Shown: positions 24,003 through 36,280 of the stretch, in pieces
How the letters are laid out: the number at the start of each line of letters is the position of its first letter
Position numbering within the stretch: the first letter of the stretch is position 1
Assembly (NCBI RefSeq): GCF_000003815.2
Contig: NC_049989.1
Span: forward strand, 22,158,962 to 22,222,961
Reading direction: 5' to 3'
Length of the DNA stretch: 64,000 bases
DNA from: Branchiostoma floridae
Lineage: Eukaryota; Chordata; Leptocardii; Amphioxiformes; Branchiostomatidae
Translations under genes and position numbers: made by a program
Notes under the pieces: generated by a model
Database searches by the model: none
Seen by the model: only the letters and a program-made list of their open reading frames with translations
What the model was told of the DNA's origin: nothing

Positions 24003-24310
24003 CTTCAGGGGTTTATCATGACATCACTGCTGTGTATGTATGAAATGCTGAGAATATTTTGGAGTCTTCAGGGGTTTGTCAGGACATTACATCTGTGTAT
24101 GTATAAAATTCTGGGGATATATGGGGGTCTTCAGGGGTTTATCAGGACATCGCTGCTGTGTATGTATGAAAATGTTGGGAATATTTTGGGGTCTTCAGGG
24201 GTTTATCAGGATATTACTGTAGTGTATGTATGAATTGTTGGGGATATTTGGGGGCCTTCAGGGGTTTCTCGGTATGAAATGTTGGGATATTTGGGGGTGT
24301 TCAGGGGGTT
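24003..24310. repeat. ~62-bp minisatellite, 5 copies
   Basis: The unit has ggtcttcaggggtttatcag, then gtgtatgtatgaaat and ggatattt. Copies diverge toward the right end. It could lie in the 3' UTR of the LRR gene on the minus strand. Confidence 0.8.
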
Positions 24311-24867
24311 ATCAAAATTCTATTGCTGCATGGGGGGGGGGCTGAGAATATGATGTTTGGGGTTTTAGTTTAGCAAAATAGCGCCTGAAGAAACATAACA
24401 CTTGTTATTGGAGCGTACAACGAACATGAAATGCTGGATATAGTAAGTTATATAATAATAATGAAATGTTAAAATATACATCCTTTGATCACAAAGTCGT
24501 CATTACAAATTAACATAGAATTCTAAGCCCTTATTCTGTATGAAAGTTATAAACGATTACTAATCAACATGATGTTAGTTTTCACCTCCCTATAAGTATT
24601 ATAATGATAAATGATAACTAGAATGTAACATTCGCAGGAAAATACAACCTACTGCTCTTTTTACTCTTAGTGAAAAATATGCATGGTGACTAGCATGTGG
24701 CGTTCTGTCCTGCTACTGATGTAGCAATACAACAAACATTACTGCTACTTTACCAGTAACCATGGTGACAGTCTTCTGGTCCGGTTTTGTATCGACAAGA
24801 AGAAACGGAACAAACTTGAAGTTAAACATCCATAAAAGTTTTCATTCAAAGTTAGCTCAAGCATCAG

Positions 24868-24967
24868 NNNNNNNNNNNNNNNNNNNNNNNNNNNNNNNNN
24901 NNNNNNNNNNNNNNNNNNNNNNNNNNNNNNNNNNNNNNNNNNNNNNNNNNNNNNNNNNNNNNNNNNN
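24868..24967. other. Assembly gap (100 N, length probably nominal)
   Basis: Exactly 100 N, so the true size is unknown. It cuts the 3' end of the LRR gene. Confidence 1.
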
Positions 24968-26433
24968 ACACCTTCTTTTTTAGGTTGTTGCATGATGTTA
25001 GATACGTCTTCAGATGTTCCTGTTTTTAGCTCTGTGAGACACGTGCTCCAACGCGTGCTCTTATCTGGACACACCTTCCGAAACTTCTTCGTGCATTTAC
25101 TGCATTTCTTACGGCAATTACTGCAATTTCTCCTGCAACTAGCTTTTTTCCAAAACTGTATGGTGACACAATTCTTCCAATAGGTGCTGCAAGGTGCTGG
25201 AGTCGAGGTTCTGGCAGTTGTAACTGTGGAGGCAACTGGGGTAGACGCTGGGGTCGAGGTTCTGGCAGTAGAGGCAACTGGGGTAGACGCTGGGGTCGAG
25301 GTTCTGGCAGTAGAGGCAACTCGGGTAGACGCTGGGGTCGAGGGTCTAGCAGTGGAGGGAGCTTTTGTGGTCTCTTCACACATATCTGCAGGTGTTACAT
25401 CGTTTAGCAAGCGTTTTCCTACAAGGTTAGCAGGTCCGGCACAAATTATCTCACTCTCAAAGCGATGGCTCCCTGTCATCACTTGCTTGATGGGAAGCAT
25501 GCTGCAGTCACACTGCCATGGGTTGCCGCTAATAGCAATATATGCCCTTTTATTACTAGATGATATGGAGACCAGTTTTTCAAATAGACCAACAGGGAGA
25601 GTCGACAACTGATTATTTCGAAACAGCAGCGTCCTTAGGCTATTTTGTCCCACAAATATATCAGCAGGGAGACTGGACAATTGATTTCCACTGATGTCCA
25701 ATTTCACTACTTTACTGAGTCCGTCAAATATATTCGCTGGAAGACTAGATAACTGATTTTCGTAAAGGAACAAGAAAAGGAGGTTACCTAGTCCCACAAA
25801 TATATCATCTGGAAGACCAGACAATTGATTACCATTAAGATACAGACTCTGAAGTGCACCAAGTCCTGCATACATGTCAGCAGGGAGGGTTGACAACTGA
25901 TTAGAAGCAAGCGACAAGGATATCAGGTTACCAAGTCCAGCAAATATATCAGCTGGGAGGGTTGTGAACTGATTAAAACCAAGTTGCAAGGATTTGAGTC
26001 TACCGAGTCCTGCAAATATGCCAGCTGGAAAACTAGACAATTGATTACTATTAAGATAAAGACTCTCCAGATTACCAAGTCCGTCGAATATTCCAGCGGG
26101 AAGACTAGACAACTGATTGCCATAAAGCTCCAGCGCTACCAAGTTACCATGTCCTGCAAATATGTCAGCTGGGAGGGTTGACAACTCATTATCAGCCAGA
26201 CTTAATATAGTCAAGCTCCGATACCTTGAGAAATCACCCTGGTTTAGGGTTGCTATGTCATTGAAACTCAAGACAAGTATACTGGTGGTTGTAGGCAGGT
26301 CCTGGGGGACGCTGGTCAGGCCTTTGTTGTAACAGTTGCAGGTGGTGGATGTACAGTCGCTGCTGCTGCAGGTTTGCGCTGCAGTTTCCTTCAGGATGAT
26401 CAGCAGCAGAACCAGCAGCCTCTTCATCTTCAT
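24968..26433 (-). CDS. Secreted VLR-like leucine-rich repeat protein, 3' end in gap
   Basis: The ATG at 26433 (MKMKRLL) begins a signal peptide of about 20 residues, LLVLLLIILKETAA, and sits just after an acceptor near 26457. Then come a cysteine LRRNT (CTSTTCNCYNKGLTSVP), ten LRRs of 24 residues (type SLYLNSNQLSSLPAGIFDGL), an LRRCT starting GNPWQCDCSML, a Thr/Ser/Pro stalk with TARTSTPASTPVAS repeats, and a basic Cys-rich tail (NCSNCRKKCSKCTKK). This order, on one exon, is the order in lamprey and hagfish variable lymphocyte receptors. An extracellular recognition or binding role is inferred from architecture; the ligand is unknown. The reading runs into an N gap at 24967, so the C-terminus (GPI signal, membrane segment or free end) is unseen. 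It could equally be one of many amphioxus LRR proteins with no immune role. Confidence 0.88.
25200..25355 (-). repeat. In-frame stalk repeat in the LRR gene
   Basis: A 48-bp unit coding TARTSTPASTPVAS plus neighbours is present about four times with small changes. It codes a probable O-glycosylated spacer between LRRCT and the Cys-rich tail. Confidence 0.85.
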
Positions 26434-26598
26434 CTCGAACCTCCCCTTCAACACTGTAAAGATAAAGAAAGAGCCGATATGTTGCATGTATTGCATCAAA
26501 TATTCATTTCTGGCACAATATTCTTTTAATTTATTTTGCCTTTAAAACTGCAAAGATAGGCCATGTCTGGTCCTTAACTACGCTGAAGTTATAACATT

Positions 26599-26727
26599 AG
26601 CAGCCGATTTCAGTGGCCGTTTCAGCAGCCGTTTCAGCAGCCGATTTCAGCGGCCGTTTCAGCAGCCGTTTCAGCAGCCGATTTCAGTGGCCGTTTCAGC
26701 AGCCGTTTCAACGGCCGATTCCAGCAG
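26599..26727. repeat. Short tandem repeat of gccgtttcagca
   Basis: Units of about 12 bases (gccgtttcagca and gccgatttcagt/c) alternate for about 130 bp upstream of the LRR gene. Confidence 0.8.
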
Positions 26728-28429
26728 CCAATAAGGCCATAGGAAAGCTAGCATCTGATTCTAATTCAATATCTATTATCTTGTATTTATCTTTATTTAT
26801 CACATTGATTAGATTTTCCAGTAAAGGGGAATATATGAATAGAACAATGCTTCCTTAATTAAAGACGTTAGTGAATTTCAGGATACTTTAGATGGCAAAA
26901 AAAAGAAAATGATCGTAAAAACATCCCCAAGACTTCAAACTGCAAGTCACGCTGTAAGGCTGATATCAATTAGGATTTTACCATGGTCAACATTGACCGA
27001 AGGAGGGCAAATACATGTATATCATTTACCTGNNNNNNNNNNNNNNNNNNNNNNNNNNNNNNNNNNNNNNNNNNNNNNNNNNNNNNNNNNNNNNNNNNNN
27101 NNNNNNNNNNNNNNNNNNNNNNNNNNNNNNNNATATGTTGATGATTATAATAATCTGAAATATACAGACATTCTTAAATCCCATTCTAATCATGATAGTT
27201 GTAATCACAGGTCTTTTACAGCTTTGTGTGAGATGTAACAAACACATTGTTTTGACCGAACACTGTACATAAGCTGTGCTCTCATGACCATCCTAGTCTT
27301 CCATCGATATTCAGGCATTTCAAACAGTTTCTAAGTTCTCTCTTTTTGTTGTCATCTCTGTATGTACATGATGTACATAAGAAAGACATGCTCCTATTCC
27401 TCAACTGGTCCATCAGGTAACGATACTATAGCATGGTTATGTGTCACATATACACATGTAGGTCATTCGTAGCATATTTGGAGAACTTGGACCGGGCAAG
27501 CAGCCCGTGATGATGAAGATGATAATGTATCAGAGCTATTTTCATACTTGAGGGGCTGAGGACTACATTTTGCAGGAAGCCATTCTCACTGTCCTACATC
27601 ATGATCTGTGGAACCGTCACAGCGTCTTTTATAAATGATCTGTTGTATTTGTGGGACTCCGGACTAACTTTGTTATGCACCCAGTAACCGGTGAAACTGA
27701 CAGCTTTTGTGTGGCTTTTCTCATAACTGTGGGACCAACTTTCAAATATACATGATAACATGTGGAACATATTTAAGGGACTGAGAACCACATTTTTTAG
27801 GCAGACGGTCTCACCAAGGAATTTTCATCCAGCAGAATCCGTTACATGGCTGATATGTTATGTGTGGGACTTTAGACCAATTTTCTTACACACATTATAA
27901 CCTGTAGAACTGTCGCAGCATATTAAACAGTTGCTTTTACGCGGCTCATATTTGTGGGACATTGCACCTTCATGGTTCTTATTCGTAATCATTACATCAT
28001 CCATGACGAATTGTGGAACTGTCGCTGCATCTCTACCAGCTGTTTTCACATGGATGGTTTAAGATTTGTGGGACTTTTTACAAACTTCTCATATGATACC
28101 CTGGGGACCAGCTCTGTTGTCAGTGTAGCTCATTTCATTGGCTATTTTCATACTTGTAGGACACGGTTCTACTTTTAGTTACTGTAACTGTTTCATCGTC
28201 ATCTTGCAGGAGAATGGACCAAATTGTACTTTTCTATAAGTACGTCTAATTCTGGTACATGTTAATCTGTGGACCAGCTCCAAAACATGTATCTTTATCG
28301 GCAGTAACTTCTGGGACCCTTACAGACTCGTTTCAATGCACTGTAAGATCTTGCTGGGCTGTTATCCTGAAACATTCTGTCCGTGTGGGACGGAGGACCT
28401 TTAACGGTCTTTTGTCATAGTTTAATCTA
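26728..28429. other. Non-coding, degenerate repeats; contains a 100-N gap
   Basis: N run at 27033-27132. From about 27590 to 28330 phrases such as ttgtgggac and tgtggaactgtcgc recur about every 100 bases, a weak degenerate tandem repeat. No gene is recognised. Confidence 0.45.
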
Positions 28430-30465
28430 CAGTTTCGGGTACCTACAGTAAATAACTGTTACAGGTAGACGCATCTAAACCTTGACGTTTCTACAGTTTT
28501 GAGTAGGCACCTCTACATCTAACATGTACCTAGTACCTACCTTTAAACCTACATGTACCTACAGTTTTGGGTAGACACCTCTTAACCTACATTTACCTAC
28601 AGTTTTGGTTAGGCACTTCTAAACCTACATGTACCTACAGTTTTGGGTAGACACCTAAGCCTACATGTATCTACAGTTTTTGGTGGGCACCTCTAAACCT
28701 ACACGTACCTACCGTTTTGGGTAGGCACCTCTAAACCTACATGTACCTACAGTTTTGGGTAGGCACCTCTAAAGCTACATATACCTACAGTTTTGGGTAG
28801 ACACCTAAACCTACATGTACCAAAAGTTTTTGACGGGCACCTCAGTTTTGGGTTAGTTAGTTTTGGGTAGGCACCTCTAAACCTACATGTTCCTACAGTT
28901 TTGGGTAGGCAATTCTATCTAAACCTGCATGTACCTACAGTTTTGGGTAGGCACCTCTAAACCTACATGTACCTACAGTTTTGGGTAGACACCTAAGCCT
29001 ACATGTATCTACAGTTTTTGGTGGGCACCTCTAAACCTACACGTACCTACCGTTTTGGGTAGGCACCTCTAAACCTACAAGTACATACAGTTTGGGGTAG
29101 GCACCTCTAAACCTACATGAACCTACAGTTTTGGGCAGGCACCTCTAAACCTATATGTACCTACAGTTTTGGATAGACACTTCTAAACCTACATGTAACT
29201 ACAGTTTTGGGTAGGCATCTCTAAACCTACATGTAACTGCGGTTTTGGGTAGGCATCTCTAAACCTACATGTAACTGCGGTTTTGGGTAGGTACCTCTAA
29301 ACCTACAGGTACCTATAGTTATGGGTAGGTACCTCTTAACCTACATGTACCTACAGTTTTGAGCACGTACCTCTAACCTTCATGTACCTACAGTTTTGGA
29401 TAGGTTCCTCTAACCTTCATGTCTCGGTTTTGGGCAGGTACCTCTAATTCTACGTGTACCTACAGTTTGGGGTAAGCACCTCTAAACCTACAGTTTTGGA
29501 TATGCACCTCTAAACCTACACATACGTACAGTTTTGGGTAAGCACCTCTTAACCTAAAGTTTTGGATAGACACCTCTAAACCTACACATACCTACAGTTT
29601 TGGGTAAGCACCTCTAAACCTACAGTTTCGGGCAGGCGTCTCTAAATCTACACGTACCAACAGTCTTTGATCGGCAGTTCTAAACGATCATGTACCTACA
29701 GTTTTGATAGGCATCTGTAAACCTACCAGTTTTAGACAAGCAGTTCTAAACCTTCATGTACCTACAGTCTTAGGCAGGCAGTTCTAAACTTATATGTACC
29801 TACGATTTGAGCCAGGTAGCTCCAAACAGCTATAGACAACTGGTTTAGAGCTTGTAATACCCATTCAAGAGCTTGTGACACCTATTTTACAGCTTGTGAC
29901 ACCTATTTTAGAGCTTGTGACACCTGGTTTAGATATTGTGACACCTTTTTTTGAGCTAGTCACACCTGTTCCCTACTTTTTTTAGACACCTCTAAAGCTA
30001 CATGTACCTACAGTTTGGGCAGGCACCTCTAAAGCTACATGTACCTACAGTTTGGGCAGGCACCTCTAAAGCTACATGTACCTACAGTTTTGGGTAGGCA
30101 CCTCTAAACCTACATGTACCTACAGTTTTGGGCAGGCACCTCTATGCCTACATGTACCTATAGTTTTGGGTAGGCACCTCTAAACCTACATGTACCTATA
30201 GTTTTGTGTGGACACCTCTAAACCTACATGTGCCTATAGGTTTGGGCAGGCACCTCTAAACCTACATGTACCTACAGTTTTGGGTAGCCACCTCCAAACC
30301 TGTATGTGCCTACAGTTTAGGGTAGGCACATCTAAACCTACATTTAGCTACAGTTTTGGGTAAACCTAACATCTGACAAGTTATAGCTTGTGACACCCGT
30401 TTTATAGCTTGTGACACCTGTTTTAGAGCTTGTTAACTGTTTTAGATCTTTTGACACCTGTTTTA
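28430..30465. repeat. ~2-kb minisatellite, ~38-bp unit
   Basis: The unit contains acctacagttttgggtaggc followed by acctctaaacctacatgt. About 45-50 copies of varying quality are present. Two interruptions (about 29830-29975 and 30375-30465) hold a second short repeat, ttttagagcttgtgacacc. The array runs into the N gap at 30466, so its full length is unknown. Confidence 0.9.
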
Positions 30466-30565
30466 NNNNNNNNNNNNNNNNNNNNNNNNNNNNNNNNNNN
30501 NNNNNNNNNNNNNNNNNNNNNNNNNNNNNNNNNNNNNNNNNNNNNNNNNNNNNNNNNNNNNNNNN
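30466..30565. other. Assembly gap (100 N) inside repeat
   Basis: Nominal-length gap at the end of the minisatellite; it may hide more repeat copies. Confidence 1.
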
Positions 30566-31079
30566 ACAACAAGAGACAAGCAATTTTAAACCTCGCCGCT
30601 TTTGCTAATGTATTTGTAGACGGACTTTCGCTACTACCAGCCCCCATGTGAACCAGGCAGTAACCTTGAAAGGTCAGCTATGGTAGCTGACAGTCTAGTG
30701 CTTCTTATGAAAAAATTAAAATTTTCCTGCCGGATTCAATAATACATGTAACAGTAATGGTTTCTTTGGCGCTTAACATGTACAGAATGTCAGGGCGCTA
30801 ACACTAGGCCCTAAATTGCTCTTGCATTTCTTGTTCACAGCTGTCAAACTTAGAATATCCATATGTTGGATTGAGCGATAAAATCAACAGATAAGGTATA
30901 AACAATATAGTTTATATTGGCTTGTGATAGTAGTCGGACGATGTGCGGTCCGGAAAGCTAAGGTCCAAAAAGCGGCAGTGCTGATTGCACCTGTGAATTT
31001 TAAAGAAAAGTTCCCATCTCTGGCTTTCTTTAAGACACTCTTAAAGGAACGAAAACGACCGACTCGATCATGAAGCAGC

Positions 31080-31590
31080 TCTCGCTATTGTGTATCATTT
31101 TTTTACTATGTATGTAAAATTGTTTATGTAAACTTATAAGACTTATTAGGACGCAAACTTATATGAATTGTATATACTTTGTCTGACCCTTGCCTTGTGA
31201 CCTAAAAAAAGCGACCTGCAGGTCAATTTGAGCTTTTAAGAGTAAAGAAAGGTTCAAACAAACAAAGACCTCGACCTAAAAGGAATGTTGCATCTTCGGC
31301 AATACAAGGGAAAAAATTATAGCAGCAAGGACATGTCATAACCTTTTGCGAAGACACCATCTTGTATTTTTGAAGGACGACCTTTTGTAAAGAAGCAATT
31401 TTGTATTTTTGAAGGACGAGCGTGCCACGCGAGTACGCTGTCCTCACCTAACCTCACCCTTGTCTCCATCGGGCTCGAATAACCGCCAAATATCCTGAGT
31501 CTTGGGCATATAGTTTTTTTCTGTGCTCCCTTTCTTTTTGTGTTGACACCAATCCCATCCCTATTCATTCTTTGGGTGTGCCCACCACCC
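31080..31590 (+). repeat. Composite dispersed repeat, copy A
   Basis: A LINE-tail-like module (31130-31268, ending gaaaggttcaaacaaacaaa) is joined to a module beginning gacctcgaccta with cggcaatacaa and gaccgccaaat-like segments. The same join recurs at 36390-36860, so the two modules travel together. Confidence 0.7.
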
Positions 31591-31617
31591 TGCTACAAAG
31601 TATTCTTCTGCTAGGAC

Positions 31618-31945
31618 CAACCTAAAAGACCTCGACCTTTAAGGAGTGCAGTATCTTCGGCAATACAAAGGAACAAATTATAGCAGCAAGGACAAGTCAT
31701 AACCTTTTGTGTAAAGACGCCATTTTGTATTTTTGAAGGACAAACGCGCCACGCGAGTACACTGTCGGAGTGTCCTGACCTGGCGTGCCCCGGTGACCCC
31801 ATGTGACTGTCGGGGTAGGGCGGAGCGCCGGGTTCGAAGAAACGCCAGATATCATCCTCTAGTTTTTAGGATCTTCCCTTTCATATTTTATTCCTCCCGA
31901 AAGCTGCCCGGCCGGGCCCCAGTTTGGAAATGTGGCCTATAATAA
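31618..31945 (+). repeat. Dispersed repeat, copy B
   Basis: It shares gacctcgacctttaagg, tatcttcggcaatacaaa and ttgtatttttgaagga with copies A, C, D and E. No coding potential is recognised. Confidence 0.7.
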
Positions 31946-32776
31946 TAAGCCTAAATCACATATGACGATTTACCGACAAGTTAAAACAGATAGAGAGACA
32001 ACAATATCAATAACAACAACAACAATAACAACAAAAACAACAACATAGCTTTCTCTAATTTGTTTGATAGTTCCAATTAGACAAAGCCCACGTTTCGCCA
32101 TCTGTAAGCTGGAGTGAGTCAGGTCAGAGTCCTCGGTTTTCACGTGTCATCTTCGGAAGCGCGGGAACTAAAACCCAACCCGGTATACGTAAAAGCTTAC
32201 CGGCGTGCGATGACAAACTGGGCGGGCGGGCTGCTCTCCCAGTACCGAAGGGATAGCGATGAGCCCCCGCGGGTACGGTTAGCGGGCTAGTCGCTCATAA
32301 CGTTCGACATTTTTACTCTGAGTGATCGTGGTCTTCTAACATTTGATCAGTGACAAATAATAGTGTAATATCACAACTTCTCAACATTTCCTACATCCTT
32401 ATTGAATGCAAACATCTTGCGATACTATCATGTACGACTGTAGGACTTTAAAATAGTACAATTACAATAACAAAATAACAATTAGGACAATTTCCTATGT
32501 TGAAAAAAAACGTATACCGTGTTGTGCAATTCTTTCTATCTGCAAGCTTGTACATAGGTACTGTACATAAATACAACTCATAAACTATCATTGTTGTTAA
32601 CGGTGGGAGACTCACCAAGTATGGAAGAGTGGCAGATCTTGGCTGGTCAGATTAGGAACGTCTGGAAGGTGAAAAGTCCGTCTTAAACACTGTCTTCACG
32701 GCTGTCCAGGAGTCGCTGATCTAACAAGATTAGATGTTAGATGTTGTTTAAAGCACACCAGTACTGCATATTGACT
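31946..32776. other. Intergenic, nothing recognised
   Basis: It has short AAC-rich simple sequence near 32005-32045 and otherwise unique sequence. No exon or RNA gene is seen. Confidence 0.35.
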
Positions 32777-33244
32777 TAAGCTACGGGCACAACCCGCCGT
32801 ACGTGCAAATACGTTAATCTCCGAGCAGATCCTACGGTGTCATAAGATAGTATCAAAGCTGGCCAAGGAGTATAGCCGGCCAAGGGAGTCAAACGGGCAT
32901 TACGCAGCGTGGATCTGGTTGGAGATTACAAATACGTGCTGTCTACGTGTCAAAACGTGGGCATTCTTTTGGGATCGGCCGTAAGTGGTAAGTACCGCCT
33001 CCGTACGAACTCGAAGGACAATCCGACGGATTTTGGAGCACGCAGACACGCCGTAAAATTTTAGGCAAACCTAGAAGCTTTGTGTGCCATCGGGCTGCGG
33101 ATTCGCCCCCTGTACTTGCCACTACGGGCGACGCGCATGCCCCGTACAGCCAGTGACCGTTTTCAGAAATACGTATACGTGGCGGACGTGGCCTCAACAA
33201 AATGTAAGACAAATTGCACGTACGGCGAGTTGTACCCTTAGCTT
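32777..33244. mobile_element. Inverted-repeat element carrying a nested MITE
   Basis: The ends match inverted over about 32 bp: taagctacgggcacaaccc on the left and, as complement, near 33213-33244. A second transposon (32815-32928) is inserted close to the left terminus with its own duplication. No transposase. Confidence 0.8.
32815..32928. mobile_element. MITE of the TAATCTCC family, 9-bp duplication caaatacgt
   Basis: The ends are TAATCTCCGAGCAGATCC and GGATCTGGTTGGAGATTA. Perfect 9-bp direct repeats caaatacgt flank it at 32806-32814 and 32929-32937. Confidence 0.9.
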
Positions 33245-33262
33245 TGCTCGTACTTGTTCAAT

Positions 33263-33340
33263 AATCTCCAAGCAGATCTTGCGGTAGTTTAAGACAGTAA
33301 CATAAGCTGGGGAAGGAGTTTAGCCGGCAGAGGAGTTTTA
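33263..33340 (+). mobile_element. Truncated TAATCTCC-family MITE end
   Basis: TAATCTCCAAGCAGATCTTG followed by the family's internal sequence (agctggggaaggagtttag). No matching right end was found, so the copy is truncated. Confidence 0.6.
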
Positions 33341-33494
33341 TTCTACCGCGGAGATAGTGCAGCACAAACCTGGTGTTTTACGCCGGGTATGCAGCTTGTA
33401 CTGTGTGTTGGAAACTTCACCCTGTATTACCTGGTCACCAGTATTTTAGGGCTGCATTTTCTCGGCATTGCAACGTACTGTCAACTTTGCGAAC

Positions 33495-33650
33495 GAATAC
33501 CCTTGGCGTCGCAATGGCGTAGTGGCAGTGTTTGCCCCAGAACTTAGAGGTCCTGGGTTTCATCACTGCAAGCTTTTGCCGCTGCCTACTGAGCCTACAC
33601 TGGGGATCTCGCAACTAAAACGCCAAGCTGGTTCTGAAGGAAAATTCCCG
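33495..33650 (+). mobile_element. tRNA-like SINE
   Basis: The A-box-like aatggcgtagtggcagtg and B-box-like ggtcctgggtttcatcac are spaced as in a tRNA promoter. The B box is degenerate. Confidence 0.5.
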
Positions 33651-34860
33651 TTGGTAAAACTTAAACAAACTGCCTCCTGATGAAAACTCGAGCGACTTGT
33701 CGCCGTTTGTCCTGACTATCTGCCTCTACCTGACATCACACCGGACCCGTTTGTGATTCATCCTACACGTTCCACGCCATTGTCCATCAATCCTTGCCTC
33801 ACAATAGATAGAAAAAACTTAAGTACACTATTGTTGCCATTGGAATCAACAAGGCTCGATTTCCTATTGAGGGATTACGAAAACGTATAAAAGCACATTT
33901 CCTACGAGGGAGCATATTCTGGGCCAAACGTCTTGTCCTCCAACCACCAAGACATACGGGAATGTTGTAAGTCGTTTAGACCTGTCTAAAGTCAGCGCAC
34001 AATAGTCAAACGTTGGAGAGGTGGAAATGCGGAACACTATTATTGGTTGTTCAGTTTATCTCCTGTAAAGTCCTTGCAATGGCATAAACTTGTGTGAAGT
34101 GCCGCCAGAACATCAGCATTATTGGCGTGTGCAGATATTTTAGAAGTGTGCCTCCTCAAGATATACTTTACTGAAAGATATTGTCAAAATACGATCACAT
34201 AGTACGCTCTCTGACAGGGATATGTTCATCTTAAGACTTACCTTCCACTCGATATCACCTCTACGCTGAGTCTTGAGTCTCAGAGCGCGGCCGTCGTAAG
34301 AGCCGAGAAACGTCTGACTGATCTTTTTCACAACTAATCATCCGATCTCACTTTCTTGCGCGACCGGTTTTTTTCTTACAAGAGGGCCCGCATACCTTTA
34401 TCCTTGAGGTATATCGAGCTATCTTAAGCTACTGTTAATCGTAGGTAACTCATTGATAAATGGGACCTGGTTGTCTTGATTCTACGCAGCACCGAGAAGT
34501 CGAACTTGAAATTGTCTTAATGTCTTCATCAATGACCTTCTTGAAACCGTTATGGGTTGCCAATCCTCCTTAGCCTGTCGTTCAGTGTTGTCAGAACCCC
34601 CATGCAGATCCTCTTACACGAGAGCTCTATTGTCAGCGTGCGTCGAATTACCGTGACTTATCTTTACAATCTCTCCCGTCTTGACTTAAACTATTGCAAG
34701 TTTCAAAACTTTTTCCTTTCCCGTGAGGAGACCAATCCGTAACGATAAACCAGTAATTGATGGTTCAAGTGGCTGTGTGCATCGTATACAAAAGGCTCAG
34801 TTGATGTCAGTAATGGGCAAATGGGGAGATCTTAGTCACTTGTCTCTAGACGTAAAATGT
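33651..34860. other. Intergenic, nothing recognised
   Basis: No exon, RNA gene or clear repeat is seen on either strand. Confidence 0.3.
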
Positions 34861-34965
34861 ATATAATAATGATAATAATATCGGGTGTATTTTGCAGCCA
34901 GTAGGTACCCAGAGTGAGGGTAATGAGGCTGTTTAACGTGGTCGAGGCACCTCCATGACAAATGA
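34861..34965 (-). mobile_element. Body/tail fragment of the 5S-derived SINE family
   Basis: In reverse complement it matches 920-1016: gtgcctcgaccacgttaaac, cctcattac, gtacctactggctg. The 5S head is missing, as expected for 5' truncation. The tail is AT-rich. Confidence 0.8.
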
Positions 34966-35039
34966 ACTTTGCATGTCAAGAGAGTTAGTAATATCTCGAA
35001 GGGGCAGCTCTAGTCAGTGTATGTGGCGGCGGCAGCAAA

Positions 35040-35790
35040 TTTCGTATGGGGGGGGGGGGGCGAACTTTACCGTCGCGCGACAATCCTAGGGGGGTCCGGG
35101 GGCATGCTCCCCCGGGAAAATTTGAAATCTTGACCCTCTAGAACGCCATTTCCTGCGTTTTGACAGGCAAATTTTAATGCCAGACTAAGCTAAGTTTTAT
35201 GACAATTCTGTAAGAAAGACACGTGGTTTTTAGTAGCGAGGGCGATGCCCAAAAATATTTTCATGATTTCGAGTACCGAAGGTGCGAGCTGTCGCAAGGT
35301 TGGTCTGGGGAAATTTCGAAATCTGCACCCTGTGAAATGCCATTTTCTATATTTTTAGGGACAAATTTTGCTGGCAGACTGTGCTTAATCTAATGCAATT
35401 TTTGTCAAAGAAAGAAATTGTTTGAGGGCGATGACCCACACAAATTTTCACCATGTCGTTGTGAGCGCCCGAGGCGCAAGTTATCGTTAGGGAGGTCCGT
35501 AGGAAATTTTGAAATCTTAGATCGTCTGAAACGTCGGGAGTTCCTGCATTTGGGGGCCACATTCTGCTTGTAAACTTAGCTAAGTACGATAGTTAAATTC
35601 AGTTTATTATTATTATCTTTTTTTGAGAGCGACACTCCCGCAATACATGTATATTGCGCTGCGCCAAAGACGCGGGCCGTCACGAGGGAGGTCTGGCGAC
35701 ATTTTGAAATCGGGACTCTCTGAAACGCTATTTCTCGCATTTTCGGGGGTAGATTTTGCCATTAGACTAGCTTGATTTAATGAAATTTTT
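35040..35790 (+). repeat. Degenerate ~190-bp tandem repeat, about 4 units
   Basis: Each unit has a ggtc(t/c)g.gg opening, gaaatttt/cgaaatct, an aacgccattt-like block and an agactaagcta-like block. Divergence is high. A related stretch with gggggcctccccctgggaaa lies at 42520-42600. Confidence 0.6.
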
Positions 35791-35857
35791 ATCATCAAAA
35801 AAATACAAAAGGTTTCAGCTTGCTTTTCTGGGGGGGGGGGGGCATGATCAACTTAAC

Positions 35858-36250
35858 GTTTGCCCAGCTGCAAACGTTGTAATTTACACCTTAATTAGCA
35901 GTGCCAACACAATGGCAGTACCGATTGCATCTGTCAAACGTCAGCGACGGAACGGCCTCGACCTTTTAGGAATACAGTATCTCAGTATCTTCGGCAAAGA
36001 AAGGAGCAAATTAGAGCAGCAAGGACATGTCATAACCTTTTGTAAAGACGCCATTTTGTAATTTTGAAGGACAAACTTGCCACGCGAGTACACTGTCCTC
36101 ACCGAACATACAATTTTCCTTTAAGGTCGAGGTCTTTTCTTTGGTAGGGCGCATAGCCGGGCTCGAAAAACCGCCAAATATCCTCATCTAGTTTTCTCTC
36201 ACCCCCATCCCCCCTCCTCTTTGTGTTGACGCTAACCTCATCCCTATCCA
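35858..36250 (+). repeat. Dispersed repeat, copy C
   Basis: It starts with gcccagctgcaaacgttgta, shared with copy E at 39066, then has the gcctcgacctttt module and cataaccttttg. Confidence 0.7.
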
Positions 36251-36280
36251 TTCTTTCATGTTTCATGTCTTATCATTTTT

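Larger units (their letters stand above)
22439..24744. other. Intergenic, dehydratase 3' flank
   Basis: No coding exon is seen. AATAAA motifs near 23224 and 23322 are possible dehydratase polyadenylation sites. On the minus strand an AATAAA near 23508 could serve the LRR gene. Confidence 0.35.
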
